This document shows, piece by piece, positions 29,401 to 41,222 of a DNA stretch of 64,000 nt. The stretch comes from Bolinopsis microptera. Taxonomy: Eukaryota; Ctenophora; Tentaculata; Lobata; Bolinopsidae. The translations under genes and the position numbers were made by a program. The DNA lies in NCBI RefSeq assembly GCF_026151205.1, contig NC_087072.1, positions 16,073,669 through 16,137,668 of the forward strand. The letters run 5' to 3'. The notes beneath the pieces are model-generated. The model was given only the letters and a program-made list of their open reading frames with translations. It was not told where the DNA came from and made no database searches. The first letter of the stretch is position 1. Each line of letters starts with the position of its first letter.

Positions 29401-30699
29401 CATACTACGCATATTTAAACCATAAATTTCCACAGATTTATAAATTCCAAAATGCGTTGCACTATTTTCTGTAGATTAACACAGCTGTAGAGCAGATTCG
29501 CAGAAAACACCCGCCCAATTCCCGCAGCTGATTCTACTCAAGAGATAATTTGGAGTTGTACTCACGTTTTCTTACGTGGATCTTCCATGATTCTCTCATG
29601 TCGTGATCCTTGGCTTGGATATACAGATGAAACATCTTCCCTTTTTCCAAATACCCTACCTGCAGCACGGAATATACAGTCAATCACCATTAAACATAAT
29701 TAAAACATAATTAAAACATAATTAAAACATAATTAAAACATAATTAAAATATAATTAAAACATAATTAAAACACAATTAAAACATAATTAAAACATAATT
29801 AAAACTTTGACTCTATATCCACAGTTATTCACCATGGATTTGTTTGTTATTAAATAGTTTTTCATAAATTTTTGGATTTAGATTAATTCGATGTAATGGG
29901 TCCAAGTTACTGCGGACATAGTTCACTATGTGTTTACCGTGTTTGGGTGCCCATCATATTTTACAGATGGGGGCGATATTTTGAACGATTCTATTTTATA
30001 TTCATCTATTGCTGTACTCTGTAAAATTTGAAAAGTATTTAATAAAAACATAATTAAAACATAGTTAAAACATAATTACAGGCTCTAATAATGTAGTTTT
30101 ACGAAGAACTCAAGCCTCATATTGCATGTTTTCCTGCGCGTGTCCAAATGCAACATATAATTAGAACATAAGATGAAATATTGTCAAACAAATTAAAGAC
30201 CATAATGATATAAAATAAACTAATATTAAATGAGCTGACTTAGTTAATAGAGATATAAGTGTGCACTGTGCACCTGAAAGACGTGGGGGCGGTTAAAGGA
30301 GCATTCCTCAACGTCCTCACAGATCTTGATACCCATCACACTCACGCTACCACGTGTCTGGAGTAGTTTAACAGTCAATATTAACATTTTATAAACACTA
30401 GTTTAACAGTCAATATTAACATTTTATAAACACTTTTATTTAATAATTGATTTGGGTGGTTCTGATTAAACTTATCAACGTAATTCCTTGGCCAACTTTT
30501 AGGCTGATAGATAAATTGGGAACATTAAGTCTACCTGTTTTCCATCTTTACTTTTGTATACCAGCTGATGCTTGTACAGAACGAACATTCTTGTCTGGAA
30601 CTTGGCGACGGTTGTGGCTTTCTTCATCATTCGTCTCTTCTGCATCTCATCTTGAATTATTGGTGGCAGCACTTTGGTGGCTGCTGCCATTTTGCTCAT
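26496..30699 (-). CDS. PH domain plus Btk zinc motif protein, no kinase or RasGAP domain
   Basis: Nine minus-strand exons: 30535-30709 (ATG at 30699), 30274-30357, 29566-29659, 29134-29301, 28709-28900, 28236-28526, 27913-28020, 27031-27192, 26496-26881 (TGA). The spliced frame is 1650 nt, 549 aa. Residues ~10-112 are a PH domain like that of Tec kinases (QTRMFVLYKHQLVY; conserved W108). It is followed by a perfect Btk motif, H129-x10-C140-C141-x9-C151. The rest (about 170-549) is Ser/Pro/Arg-rich and disordered-looking, with SPTPSPQQ and an acidic EEIEEEPETES block, ending GDYAYD. Tec kinases and RASA2/3 place kinase or RasGAP modules with this unit; none is present before the stop. The PH domain suggests phosphoinositide binding at membranes. 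Uncertain: exon 7 has a stronger donor at 27896 (phase 0) that would need an unseen exon; the 27913 donor keeps frame. An untranslated 5' exon probably lies upstream of 30710. Confidence 0.8.
29691..29805. repeat. (AAAACATAATT)n 11-bp tandem repeat
   Basis: About ten near-perfect copies lie in the intron directly upstream of PH/Btk exon 3. A few more copies are near 30047-30079. Confidence 0.9.
30365..30436. repeat. 36-bp tandem duplication
   Basis: AGTTTAACAGTCAATATTAA, then CATTTTATAAACACT, occurs twice in direct succession in the intron between PH exons 1 and 2. Confidence 0.9.
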
Positions 30700-31644
30700 G
30701 CTCTTCTTGCTGCAAGGAGAATTACGGAGGTCATTTTCGTTTTCGACTTTCAAAGTCAAACAAAGAATGTTATTTACGGAGACTAATTTGTCCCTGATGT
30801 CCTACTTATAATAATAATGGATTTTACTGGTAATTTATCAAATTATCTTATTATCAATGTTACTTTAATTCGTATTAGAGCTTAGAGCCAAAGTCAGCGG
30901 CTCCATTTCAACAAAAATGTTAGTAATTTTGAGAGGAAGGTGCGATGAGAACTAAGCAAATAATAGCAAAAATAATAGCGGGACTGCTATAAACAAGATG
31001 AGGAGAGTGTGTCGTGATGGAGGAAGTTCAAAAGCAAAAGTTGGAGCTTCTTAGTCTTCCCTGGCGCTGTTTACTTATTAACAATAATACCCTCAATGCT
31101 ATGAAACTTCTGAATAATATGTAAAAACCGGTACAATTCGTTAATTACCTAAGGACATAGTTTACATTTAAACATAGTTTTATTACATGCGTATTACTTA
31201 AATCGGAATCGCAAATATAATAAGGAAGGTCGTGTCCCATTGACTTAGCGAATATTTAATATACAACAATTAAATAAACTACACCATATGAACAAACTAC
31301 AGCTGAATAAAGAACATAATATAAACAAACTATAGTCGAATAAGCTACATATTAACAAACACGATAGTAAGAACACATGTCACACTCCAACATGTTAAAT
31401 GCTGCACCCACGAATACTCAACCCTCATATGTTCTGTCTACTGTAGTGTAAAAATGTTAACAATGTTGTAGTCATGGTTAACAATACTGTATGCTCGTGA
31501 TGGAGAAGGTTTAGAATATCTAAGTACTCAGTACTTATAGTAGGTGCAGCCAATGCATGTTCGAGTTGGCAAAATCACGAGGTTTCTTTATGTCGAAACT
31601 ACAATATTTACGGCTATCCTGAAATCTGGAGGAATAAACGGACA

Positions 31645-31680
31645 ATCTGATTAATAACATTATAATGTTATTAATCAGAT
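31645..31680. repeat. 36-bp perfect palindrome
   Basis: ATCTGATTAATAACATTA is followed without a spacer by its exact reverse complement. Short AT-rich sequence flanks it and no larger element was recognised around it. Confidence 0.95.
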
Positions 31681-34301
31681 ATAGAGAGGAACTTAAAATG
31701 GACATGGAACTTCAAATAATATCCATTACTATTGTCGCCATTCTTCTATAACATTGTTGTATAACATTGTATAACATCCATAACAACCTTTAGTCGATAA
31801 TTTTGCTAAATGTGAAAATGATGGCGTCGAATGGCGTCCCCAGTATAAGTAACAATTGAAAAAGATAAATATTTGCTACATAGCCGGCTAAGCTAGACAC
31901 AATATCGTGTGTAAATTATTATCCACAAAATAAGCAGATCAAAAGACAAATAACTACATAATTGCTGCACACCTGCAGTGAGAGCTACCAAGAGAAGGTA
32001 CATTTTGCAGTTCAAGCAGGTGTGTGTTGCAAGGGGGTGTGACTATTGTTTCAACATATACCTGTGTTCTGGACACACTACATATTTCCAACAAAGCTGG
32101 GAGAAGGTAAAGGGAATGAAATGATCACATAATTCCTGCTGTATGTAGCGGCTGCAGGACGCAGGTCGGAACAAACAATTCTACTTCCTCTTAGCAGGAA
32201 GATATTGCAGATACGAGGTAGTGTGTTGTGATACCGCAGGTTGGAACGGTGCCACGATTGAGTGGTGGAGTGGCAGACAAGAACTGAGAGTAAAATAATG
32301 TGGAATTACCTACTTGACCACTAGTAATCGTGCATTGCGTAAAGAAAACCAAAAACAGTCAAGTCACAAATGTCAATTAAGAGAGAAACCTCAAACCAGA
32401 CCAGCAAAAAGCACATCTCTTTATCCAACACTGTATGATAAAATGATCCACAATTGTAAATATACCCTCTATAATTGTGACCCAAAAGCCGCCAGGCATT
32501 GACTGCAATTACTGCAAGGGAACGATAACGTGAGGAACTGGATTGCAGAGGCATGAGGACGAAGGATCAATGTTATCAGTTTGATGAAGTTAAACAATGA
32601 TGGACACTAATATCCGAAAGTCAAAAGTGCATCGTCAGGACAGATTAATGTCCTCTCTGCCCCCTACACAATAAACTGATGTCGCCGTGCTGTACTTGCA
32701 GATGTCATAAAATATCGGGGCACCTATCAGATTTCCAAATACCTATCTTGACCACGCCACCTGGTTATTGCTCATGTAAAATCGAAATCTTTAAACTTGG
32801 AAATGTTTCGATGAGTAGTAACCTATAACATGTATATATGTATACTAGAAACCCGCTAGTCGAAAGCTTTGTTCGAGGAAATTTCAAAAATAACGTTGTT
32901 ATAATTTATCTTCATCATCTAGCTCTGTATACTGTAAAAAGTATGGATTTTATTCGACAATGACGAAAACGTTTTAAGTTAGTACCTAAGTATTCAGATT
33001 CCCTAAACGATACTTTTTACCGCATCAAAAATATCAATTACAACAAGTCATGAATATTTATACCGTCCGTTGCCGGTGGAATGTCGTCAAGTTTAAAATA
33101 TAGCATAGATATTAGTTATGTATAACCTAAATAATATTTATAACATACTAAATATATCTTATCGAATATTTTTCATAATACGTTATCTAACGTTGGACTC
33201 ATGTTATTGTTATTAGACACTTCGTCGAGCTCTGTTCTGTAACGCCCACGTTACAGAACAGTTGTAATTAAAAATTTTAACCAGTTAACCTGATTAATGA
33301 TTTTCTACTTAAACTTTTGCTTTTACATTTAATGTATCAGTATGAGGTTGGTATATTGCATGCAAAAGATCAAAAACAAAAAAGAAAGTTTACCTCAAAT
33401 CAGCTGGGACAATTGGTAAAATTTGGCCATGGGAAATGCAGTGGCATAAAATTTAAAGGAAAACGAAACAGCCAAATTTGGTTCTGCTTTCGTTTCAAGC
33501 CTGAAGGATTGATAGAAACTCTGAAAATGTTGTTTAAAATTAAGTGAAATAATTGGTAAGAGATTAGAGACCTGATCTAGAGAAGATGTGCCGCATGCAG
33601 CTGAGTAAGAATTTATGATAGCAGCCGTCTCAGATATAGGAAAAGAAAATGTTATCTTAGTGAGGCTAAAATTCCATTTTAAATTCTATGAAAGCTGCAA
33701 GCAGACTGCCGGCTGTTAAATGCCCAATAGATTGTGCATGTCAATGAGAAATAGTCTTTTTGAACTTCAACGTTCAAGATATTGTAGTCGTGGAAATAAC
33801 AATATCAGATATGGAGGGAGTACACGAGACAAAAATCACATTGGAATAACTGGTCACTATTGCTGAAAAGCAGAATCAAGAATACAGAATGTCAGTGAAA
33901 ATGGTGATCTGAGTAGTGAGTAGCAATGTATGGGTTGGCAGTCTGTATTCAGAAGAACTGATTGCCTGTTCCAAGGAAAAATCTTACAGTTTATACAATA
34001 TCTTCGGTATAAACTATACAAATTATCTTACATGGAAGTAAAATTTGATGATGCAATTTTCCAGGGTAAGTTTGTGCAAAAATATCATCAGATTACGTAA
34101 TAGCCATTACCTGTTAATAAATACAACATCACGACATCAGCTGAGTCTAGCATGACACAATATCTTTTAAAAATTTAAGTTGATAAGTTATTTTATCTCA
34201 ATAACAGTTACTAGAGTTCTGAACCCAACCCAGAACACCATAACCTCAGAAGTTGACATGTCATTTGAACACTCACCAGTCACCAAGGTACAAACCCATC
34301 G

Positions 34302-34870
34302 TTGATTATTTGGAATGATCTCATCCCCTATGTATTCGAAATATGTAATGCTAATGAAAATGGGATAATAATCCCGGGTTCTTCCAAAAATTCAGACTTA
34401 TCAGCCTCGTCAGGTATTATTAAATCTAACCTTAAAAAGCACTTGCTATCCCTCCAAAATCGAGGTGACCCTAATATATGGTAACTAATCTATATTATAT
34501 CTCAAATTCTACATCCGGTACGGCTCTGCACACATAATATCTCTCTCTCTCTGCCATGAAACATGGCTAACCTTTCAAACTATGATTTAAAACATAAACC
34601 TAGACTAAAACTCAACTGGGCTCTCCTATGTCACCAAACTAGACCAATAAGCAATTTTAGCTTAGATAATTATATTTTTCTATATTTGTATAATAAGTAT
34701 ATTGACGTAGTATAGTGGATGGTTGAGGGGGTTTCAAGCACAGGTCACTCTCAAATCCTAAAGATAAGCAGTGGCCTTCGGCACTTGAAACCTCTTCAAA
34801 CCTCCCCTGATTTATTTATTATTGATATTGTTTGATTGTGCCGTAAAAATAAATATTTGTTTTACATTTT
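34302..34870 (+). mobile_element. Decayed non-LTR retrotransposon (LINE) 3' end
   Basis: A 60-aa ORF at 34302-34484 has the layout of the C-terminal end of LINE reverse transcriptases (IIWNDLIPYV ... IKSNLKKHLLSLQNR). It is followed by ~380 bp of non-coding sequence, as in a 3' UTR, containing AATAAA near 34848. No endonuclease or RT catalytic domain remains. Confidence 0.5.
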
Positions 34871-35468
34871 ATTAAAAATATTTGTTTTATTATTCAGATA
34901 TCAAGGAGCAGGAGGCAGTTGCAGTAGTCACGTGTCCTGGAGTCACGTGACCTGGAGTCAGTTCTGTAGAAGTAACTTGTAACTCTGTAGAACTAGAAGT
35001 AACTTGTATCTCTGTTGAAGAATCAAAACTCATAGTGATAATGGTGTTATACTTATAACTTGTAAATTGAATCATGAATACAGAGTGAATGTGACTAATA
35101 GGGGTGACTATATTTGTCCTACCTTACGAGACATATTTATGTTCGACATAATTCCGGTGACCTAAATGATTTGGGTACGAATTACTGGGCTGCGCTCAGC
35201 CTGTCATTCCGCCGAATCTTTTTTCATATGTTTATCATTATGAACATGATAGCCTGAGGTCCCCAGGTTGCAGGTAAGGTACGAAAATATGGAAATTTGT
35301 TCCGAAAACTGCAACATTTCGTACTCCAAATTAAATCATGGTATTTGGGATTTTTTTCATTTCCTTATTTTACAAAGATTAACCCCAATATTTGAGAAAA
35401 TTAACAACAAATATTTTCTCTGATAAGCTGTTTCATTTTGTAAACAATTTCTCCGGGGCCAGTACAAA

Positions 35469-35551
35469 CATTATTTTCACGGCCGACATAATTATTCACG
35501 CTAAGGTCTTCAGCGTGAAAGTAATGTCCGTGACAATCATGTCCGATAAGG
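35469..35551. mobile_element. Short foldback element, copy 1
   Basis: Nested inverted repeats: outer CGACATAATTATTCACG against CGTGACAATCATGTCCG, inner CACGCT-AAGGTCTTC-AGCGTG. A near-identical copy lies at 57457-57533; both are followed by GATAAGGTRAG. Confidence 0.7.
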
Positions 35552-35629
35552 TGAGTTATTGGATATGGCGATATGTTAACTGAATAAGATAATAATTGCA
35601 TAAAATAATGTGCATTAAAATAGGTGACG

Positions 35630-35706
35630 AGTTTGTACTTGTAGGTTTATAACCTACCAGGACGCGCGCCGAGTTGGACAAATATTTTACGAGTATCACC
35701 CGTTAA
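35630..35706. mobile_element. TTAA element, solitary right end
   Basis: ATAACCTACCAGGACGCGCG ... ATTTTACGAGTATCACCCGT with TTAA at 35703-35706 matches the right end of the element at 1-932. No left end was found nearby. Confidence 0.7.
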
Positions 35707-36115
35707 GTGACGAGTATAACAAACAAAGGTTAGGTGAAATTGTAGGATGATGCATGTTGCATGTTTATTAGTATTACTAGTTCAACATTTAGGACCGTGT
35801 TTGGTTCCGCCTTCGTGTTCATGATAAACTTAAAGCGAGTCATTTGATCGTTTCCACTCTCCCGTCCTCGTGTCCGCACCCTTTTAGAAAAGTTCCGCCC
35901 TTGTTTCCTTACCCTCCGACCCTCGTGTCCTCCGCCCTCGTGTCCCGTTTCCGACTGTTTATCTGGTCTAAAAACTTTTTTTCGCGTCGCGAGCCTCACT
36001 AATATTTGCTATAGACAATAGACATAGTGCTATGGTCATAGATCAAACTTTCAAAGTTGAGTACCTTCACCTACATTTGCGAGTGACTTCAGACTTGTCT
36101 AATGTCTAACTCTAA

Positions 36116-36422
36116 GGGGCCATCTAATTAGGACGTCCGCCCCCCCCCAGGCCCACCGTACCCCGGCACCCCCTCCGGCCCCCGGACGTCCGGATTTCCA
36201 GCTACTTTTAAGAGTACAAATAAAACCAACTCAAATTCATTGCCAAAGAGTTGAAATAAATGAGGCTTTTTCGTTAATTCTGCCAAAATTTCCGGACGTC
36301 CGGATTTTCAGAAACCACCCCCTCCCCCTAGCCTGTCCGGATTTGTCCTAAATTCCAAAACCACCCCCCCCCCCCCCCCCCCCCCCCACCCTTTTTGCCG
36401 GACGTCCTAAGTAGATGGCCCC
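36116..36422. mobile_element. PIF/Harbinger-like MITE, copy 2
   Basis: GGGGCCATCTAATTAGGACG at the left and CGTCCTAAGTAGATGGCCCC at the right, flanked on both sides by TAA, a clean 3-bp target duplication. It contains a ~27-bp poly(C) run near 36361. It is related to 25153-25510. Confidence 0.85.
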
Positions 36423-36573
36423 TAATATATAAGGCTAATGTTTAACTTTAAGTACTGATACAATTCATTGACAAAAGTAAGTTCCGAATTTCGGCTCCCA
36501 TCCAAATTATCGACCAATTCATGTAACTTTTTAATAATTTGTAATTGCATTTGTTCACTTTCTGTTATTGTTT

Positions 36574-36683
36574 TGTAGGTTTACAACCTATAACCAGGAC
36601 GCGCGCCGAGTTGGACTTGTCGACGGTCCTGTTATGTATATGAATTAATATGGAACAGATATTTTACGAGTATCACCCGTTAA
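36574..36683. mobile_element. TTAA element, right end
   Basis: It carries ACCAGGACGCGCGCCGAGTT, then TCGACGGTCCTG and ATTTTACGAGTATCACCCGT, with TTAA at 36680-36683. Left end not identified. Confidence 0.7.
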
Positions 36684-36956
36684 TTATTCATATTGTTAAA
36701 CGTTCCCGTTTTTTAATAGGTGAACCCGGATTTTTGTTCTATTTATTATTTATCATTTATATCCGTTTAATCATTAATAGTAATAGTATTAGTATACGCA
36801 CGAAGAAATACAACTAATATTTTTGTACTACACTGCAATTATTAGATAAACAAATTGATTAATAAAATAAATAATTTTAGTTTATAAGTATAACCTAACA
36901 TCATGCATTTTTAATGATTTGTAGGTCTAAGTCTAACTTTATAACCTATAACTTGA

Positions 36957-37170
36957 CCATTGTTAATGGTCTGGCCCGGCGCGCGCTACTTCGTAGCTCG
37001 TGCCATCGGGCCATTTCGAGAAGAAAGCGGCGCGCGCTACTTCGAAGAAATTTAGACGAGGAACATCCGTCAACCTATTATATATAACAAGACGCGCGCC
37101 GAGTTGGACTCGTCGACGGGCTAATATATCTGAAACAAATATTTTACGAGTACAGAGTATCACCCGTTAA
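36957..37170. mobile_element. TTAA element, right portion
   Basis: TGTTAATGGTCTGGCCCGGC and the block to AACATCC are shared with 733-823 in copy 1. It ends TATCACCCG plus TTAA at 37167-37170 and abuts the next copy with one base between. Confidence 0.75.
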
Positions 37171-37171
37171 A

Positions 37172-37333
37172 TTAACGGGTGATACTCGTAAAATATTTGT
37201 TTCAAATACAGGACCGTCGACGAGTCCAACTCGGCGCGCGTCCTGGTAGGTTATAATTATAAATGATAAACCTACAACCGTTAAACGGTCTTGGAACAAA
37301 TATTTTACGAGTATCTATTTTATCACCCGTTAA
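37172..37333. mobile_element. TTAA element, short complete copy
   Basis: TTAA at 37172-37175 and 37330-37333 bracket ACGGGTGAT...ATCACCCGT ends. At 162 bp it is the only copy in the window with both ends and both target sites, and it defines the family. The right arm has a ~12-bp insertion within the inverted repeat. Confidence 0.9.
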
Positions 37334-37535
37334 TGATAATATTAAAATTAAATGCAATGCATGGGTCATCGGTATAATACTACATCGGTAGTACTTTAAG
37401 TACTATATAGTACTAATAATTATGAAATATTTTATATGAAAAATGTATTCTTCATTCATAATCATATCTACAAAACTTCTATTATTGTTAATAATAATGG
37501 ACCAAATAATCGAAATTATTTTGGACACTGATTTT

Positions 37536-38748
37536 TTAACCCTTTGCACAATTTGCATCTGTTGCCCCATAACAGTGATACAAGGCGATGCAACATTCGA
37601 ATTCCCTCGTTGATTTCGATTCTTTGCATTTACCGGATTTCTTCTTGCACTCTGAAATCGAGATATTTCGTCAGTGTCAAAAGTATGTTACAGTTAACGT
37701 ACAAATACAATGATAACAATGCTTTAATGCTGTTCGTAAGTATTCATAATAAATACTTTGTACAACATACAACTAAGTACTAAATGCTTACTGCATACGT
37801 GCAAATCAATTGTAGAATACTTACGGACGAAGGAGGTGTTCTTATTGAACGAGTTCAAATCCTTGAATTGCGTGCAGTTCGTATCGTACATTTTCTTAGC
37901 CTTTTCTAAGCACCTGCAATTCTCACCTCGGTCGCGACCCCAGACTGTTGTTTTCATATACGTATAGAGATCCGACACACTAATGGAGCAATTAACTTGA
38001 TCTGAAACTTCAAAGCCCGATTAGTCATGAAATGTAATATATATAATATAACATAAACATAATATTTATATATAATATTTATATCTTTTAATGTTTATAA
38101 ACATTAAAAAATTAAACACCCTGACCCGGTTCACCGCATACTTTTATTTGCCAGAAATTACTTATTTTCCTGATACAAGTTTTATATTGTATTAATTAAT
38201 TTAGACACGTATGTAAATTGTAAACATAAAAATGAGGGATCTTTGTTTATAATAAATAAATACTTTATATATTACATCAGCTCATGATTTGATTTCTAGT
38301 TAATTATTTATTGCAGTAATGTTAAAAGTATTAAATCTTTATTTGCTATTGAACTCAGGCTGCACCACCACGATTCGGGGTTCAGTTTAAGTTTAACTTT
38401 CTAGTCGATAATTAGAGCATTTCTACCGTAAAGAGCTGCTAAGTGCTAGTTAAGTGCAACATATCTAATTACCGTCAGAGACAATTTCTTTATAAAACCT
38501 ATGAGCCATGTTAGTTGAAGTAAGGAGGATGCAACAACGTGGTGATTGATACTGGAAGTAGTACATTTGGTGTGGGATTGAAATGATTTATTGATAATTT
38601 AATTACTCTGATAATGTTGATAATGTTGATAACGTTGATAGTGTTACGTACTCTGAACAGCAAGTTGCGCCTCCTCCACATCTATGGTTGACACCACAAG
38701 GGCAGCAGATGCTACGAAAAACAGGATCAAAATCACAGACGAATTCAT
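37536..38748 (-). CDS. Small secreted 10-cysteine protein, family not recognised
   Basis: Three exons with matching phase 1 junctions: 38652-38748 (ATG at 38748), 37825-38001, 37536-37651 (TAA). They encode 129 aa. Residues 1-20 form a signal peptide (MNSSVILILFFVASAALVVS). The mature part has ten cysteines at 37, 61, 63, 75, 93, 100, 111, 112, 118 and 126, including CxC and CC pairs, and three N-glycosylation sequons (N36, N74, N87). Donors GTACGT and GTAAGT and pyrimidine-rich acceptors support the model. An even cysteine number fits five disulfides. The spacing did not match insulin, PLA2 or any other cysteine family I tried. It could be a secreted signalling, defence or structural protein; function is unknown. 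Confidence 0.72.
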
Positions 38749-38830
38749 AGTGGACAAGTTCGTAATATAATGAAATATGTTTTGGAAGTGGAGGTAATAT
38801 ACCCGTGATGGCGTGATCTTCTCTGGCGCG

Positions 38831-39137
38831 TTGGTTTGGTTAGTGGTTCCTTCTCCGAGAATTAGATTTCCTAATTTGAGTTTAACAGGAACACGTTTCA
38901 CATCCAACTACTAAAACTGTACTCAAACTGTTGGTTTGGTTAGCGTTTCCTTCTCCCAGAATTAGATTTTCCTAATTTGAGTTTAACAGGAACACGTTTC
39001 ACATCCAATTACTAAAACTGTACTCAAACTGTTGGTTTGGTTAGCGTTTTCTTCTCCCAGAATTAGATTTTCCTAATTTGAGTTTAACAGGAACAAGTTT
39101 CACATCTAACTTGTAACTACTCAAACTGTACTCAAGT
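38831..39137. promoter_or_regulatory. Three ~101-bp tandem repeats upstream of the secreted-protein gene
   Basis: TTGGTTTGGTTAG starts copies at 38831, 38931 and 39032. Each contains AGAATTAGATTT, AATTTGAGTTTAACAGGAAC and TTTCACATC. They start 83 bp upstream of the ATG and extend to about 390 bp upstream, so they occupy the promoter or 5' UTR. A regulatory role is inferred from position. Confidence 0.6.
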
Positions 39138-40338
39138 GTAATTTACAAATATCCTCGGCCAAAAATATTCTAATTTTCGTAAAATATTCTGAAAGGAATA
39201 ATTATAAACCCTAATTTATGATTCAGAGCTAGTAACCCTCCACTCAACGGATATAATATACATATTTAACGTGTTTAAGGGAAATAATCAATAATCTCTC
39301 GAAATAAGTTATCTTCCCAATGGGAATCACTGTTTGATCACTTACACGGTGGATCAGAGAAAGCTTATGCAAACTGAGAACTGATACGATGATATTTTCA
39401 AACAAACAATTGTATTAACTTAATGTATTGGTAAACATTACAAAATTCACAGTTAAATAATCTTCAATAACCAATGAGCTTGATCACTATTTAGTGTGAT
39501 CTGCTTTTAAAGGGTCACAGTATGGGTCACATACATTAGGTCACTCTTAAAATAGTAGCCCTAAACAGGATTCGAATGAACCATTGCATTTCGCTGAAGT
39601 CTGATTTGTTCCATGCAAAAAAAGTAAGCCTATTCTTTAAACAGGCCATCCTTAAAATTCTAATTTCTAATATTAGTTAAGTGGTACCTACTCAATTAAA
39701 TGTTAGGGTGACACTTTAAATTTAAAGCAACGAATTTAATCAGACCACTTTAATATCTAATTGTAAAGTGTTGCGTCGTTAATCTATATATAGATTTGTA
39801 ATTGCAATAGTAATTGTATATATACACAATTACTGTTAATTCTAAATAAGCATAATCTGATGTAAGTATAATTCTGATAAAAAGTTAAATATTGACTTGG
39901 TTAAATTCCGATAAAATGGTTGTCTGAAATATTTTTGAGGAAATGCTTTACCTTACTTCTTACATTCTCAGCGAACAACTATTCATCAAGTGCTGGACAT
40001 CTCAGATTTTCATAACTGAAAAACTCCAAAGCGTATTGCAGTAAACTACTATGGCACCAAAAAACAACAAGCCATCCAATCTAACAGTAAACAATCAAAT
40101 AATAAAAGTAAACAAAATTTCTAAAACAAGAATTGTAATTATTTAGATAGAAAATTCCACTACAATACGTAACAAACAAGATATTAAATCGTTATAGCGA
40201 AGGAATAAGATCAGACCGTCTTGATCATACACAATACATATCCCACAAACCAAAGATCTGAATTTTGATATCAAACATGGTCAATTACACCAATCAAACT
40301 TTGATGGATGGTTTAATGTTCCACAAAGTCAAAGTTTT
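39138..40338. other. Intergenic AT-rich stretch
   Basis: It lies between the secreted-protein gene and the 3' end of the ABCG gene. I see no coding sequence or ordered repeat. It should include the 3' UTR of the minus-strand transporter. Confidence 0.5.
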
Positions 40339-41186
40339 CTAGTTTGTCTTCTCTTTGATCGGTTTCCTCTTCTCCCTGACACGAAGCCACATGAATAAGA
40401 CAGAGAAGGCGAGGAAGCCAGCCGACAGTAGCAATATCGCTACAAAGTCTGGGAACCACACGTCATTCTGAGGGGTAGCAAGTTATTAACTAGTAGTTTT
40501 AACTCTTTTTAAAGGAGAGGGGTAGCTAAGGGGATTTTTAAATCCGTGCCTCTATTCCCCGAGAGTTTCCACGCCAACTGGCGGGAGCTCTAAACACACT
40601 TCGCGCCTCGTTGTGTGAATCCGGTGACTAGTGGCGGGAGCTCTAAACACACTGTGCCTTTTGACCCACGCCATGTGGCCCGTCGCACATGGCGTAGTGT
40701 GGGCAGGAAATCCGTGCCTCTGAATAGAGGCGCGGATTTGCTAAATCCACGCCAAGTGGCACAGTGTGTTTAGGTTAATCGGGTCATGTGGCCCGTCGCC
40801 ACATGGCGTAGTGTGGGCAGACGGGGGGGGGGGGCAATGACTACCAATGGAGACTTTTGGGGACTAATGGGGACTAAAAATCATGGGGACTAGAGGTCAA
40901 CTCGTTGACGTAATTCACCATTTGTCCCCATAAGTCCCCAGAATTTTTGACAGTTATTTATGGTTTTCAAGTTAGTTTAATAACGATACGATCGAGATGT
41001 TTTGTCCAAGATAAGAGTAGGATAAATCTAAATGGGGACTAATGGAGACTTTTGGGGACTAATGGGGACTAAAAATCATCTAAATGGGGACTAATGGAGA
41101 CTTTTGGGGACTAATGGGGACTAAAAATCATGGGGACTCTGGGTAAAATCGTTGACGTAATTCCCCAAGTCCCCAAAAGTAGTCAT

Positions 41187-41222
<36 letters not shown>

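Larger units (their letters stand above)
30710..37535. other. Intergenic, repeat-rich region
   Basis: No gene is supported. Contents are a 36-bp palindrome (31645-31680), a LINE 3' remnant (about 34302-34870), a foldback element (35469-35551), a Harbinger-like MITE (36116-36422) and TTAA-element ends (35630-37333). The 76-aa ORF at 33317-33547 (+) shows no recognisable domain. Confidence 0.55.

Noticed and set aside
33317-33547. 76-aa Lys-rich plus-strand ORF
   Set aside because: No recognised domain and no clear splice context in a repeat-rich intergenic region.
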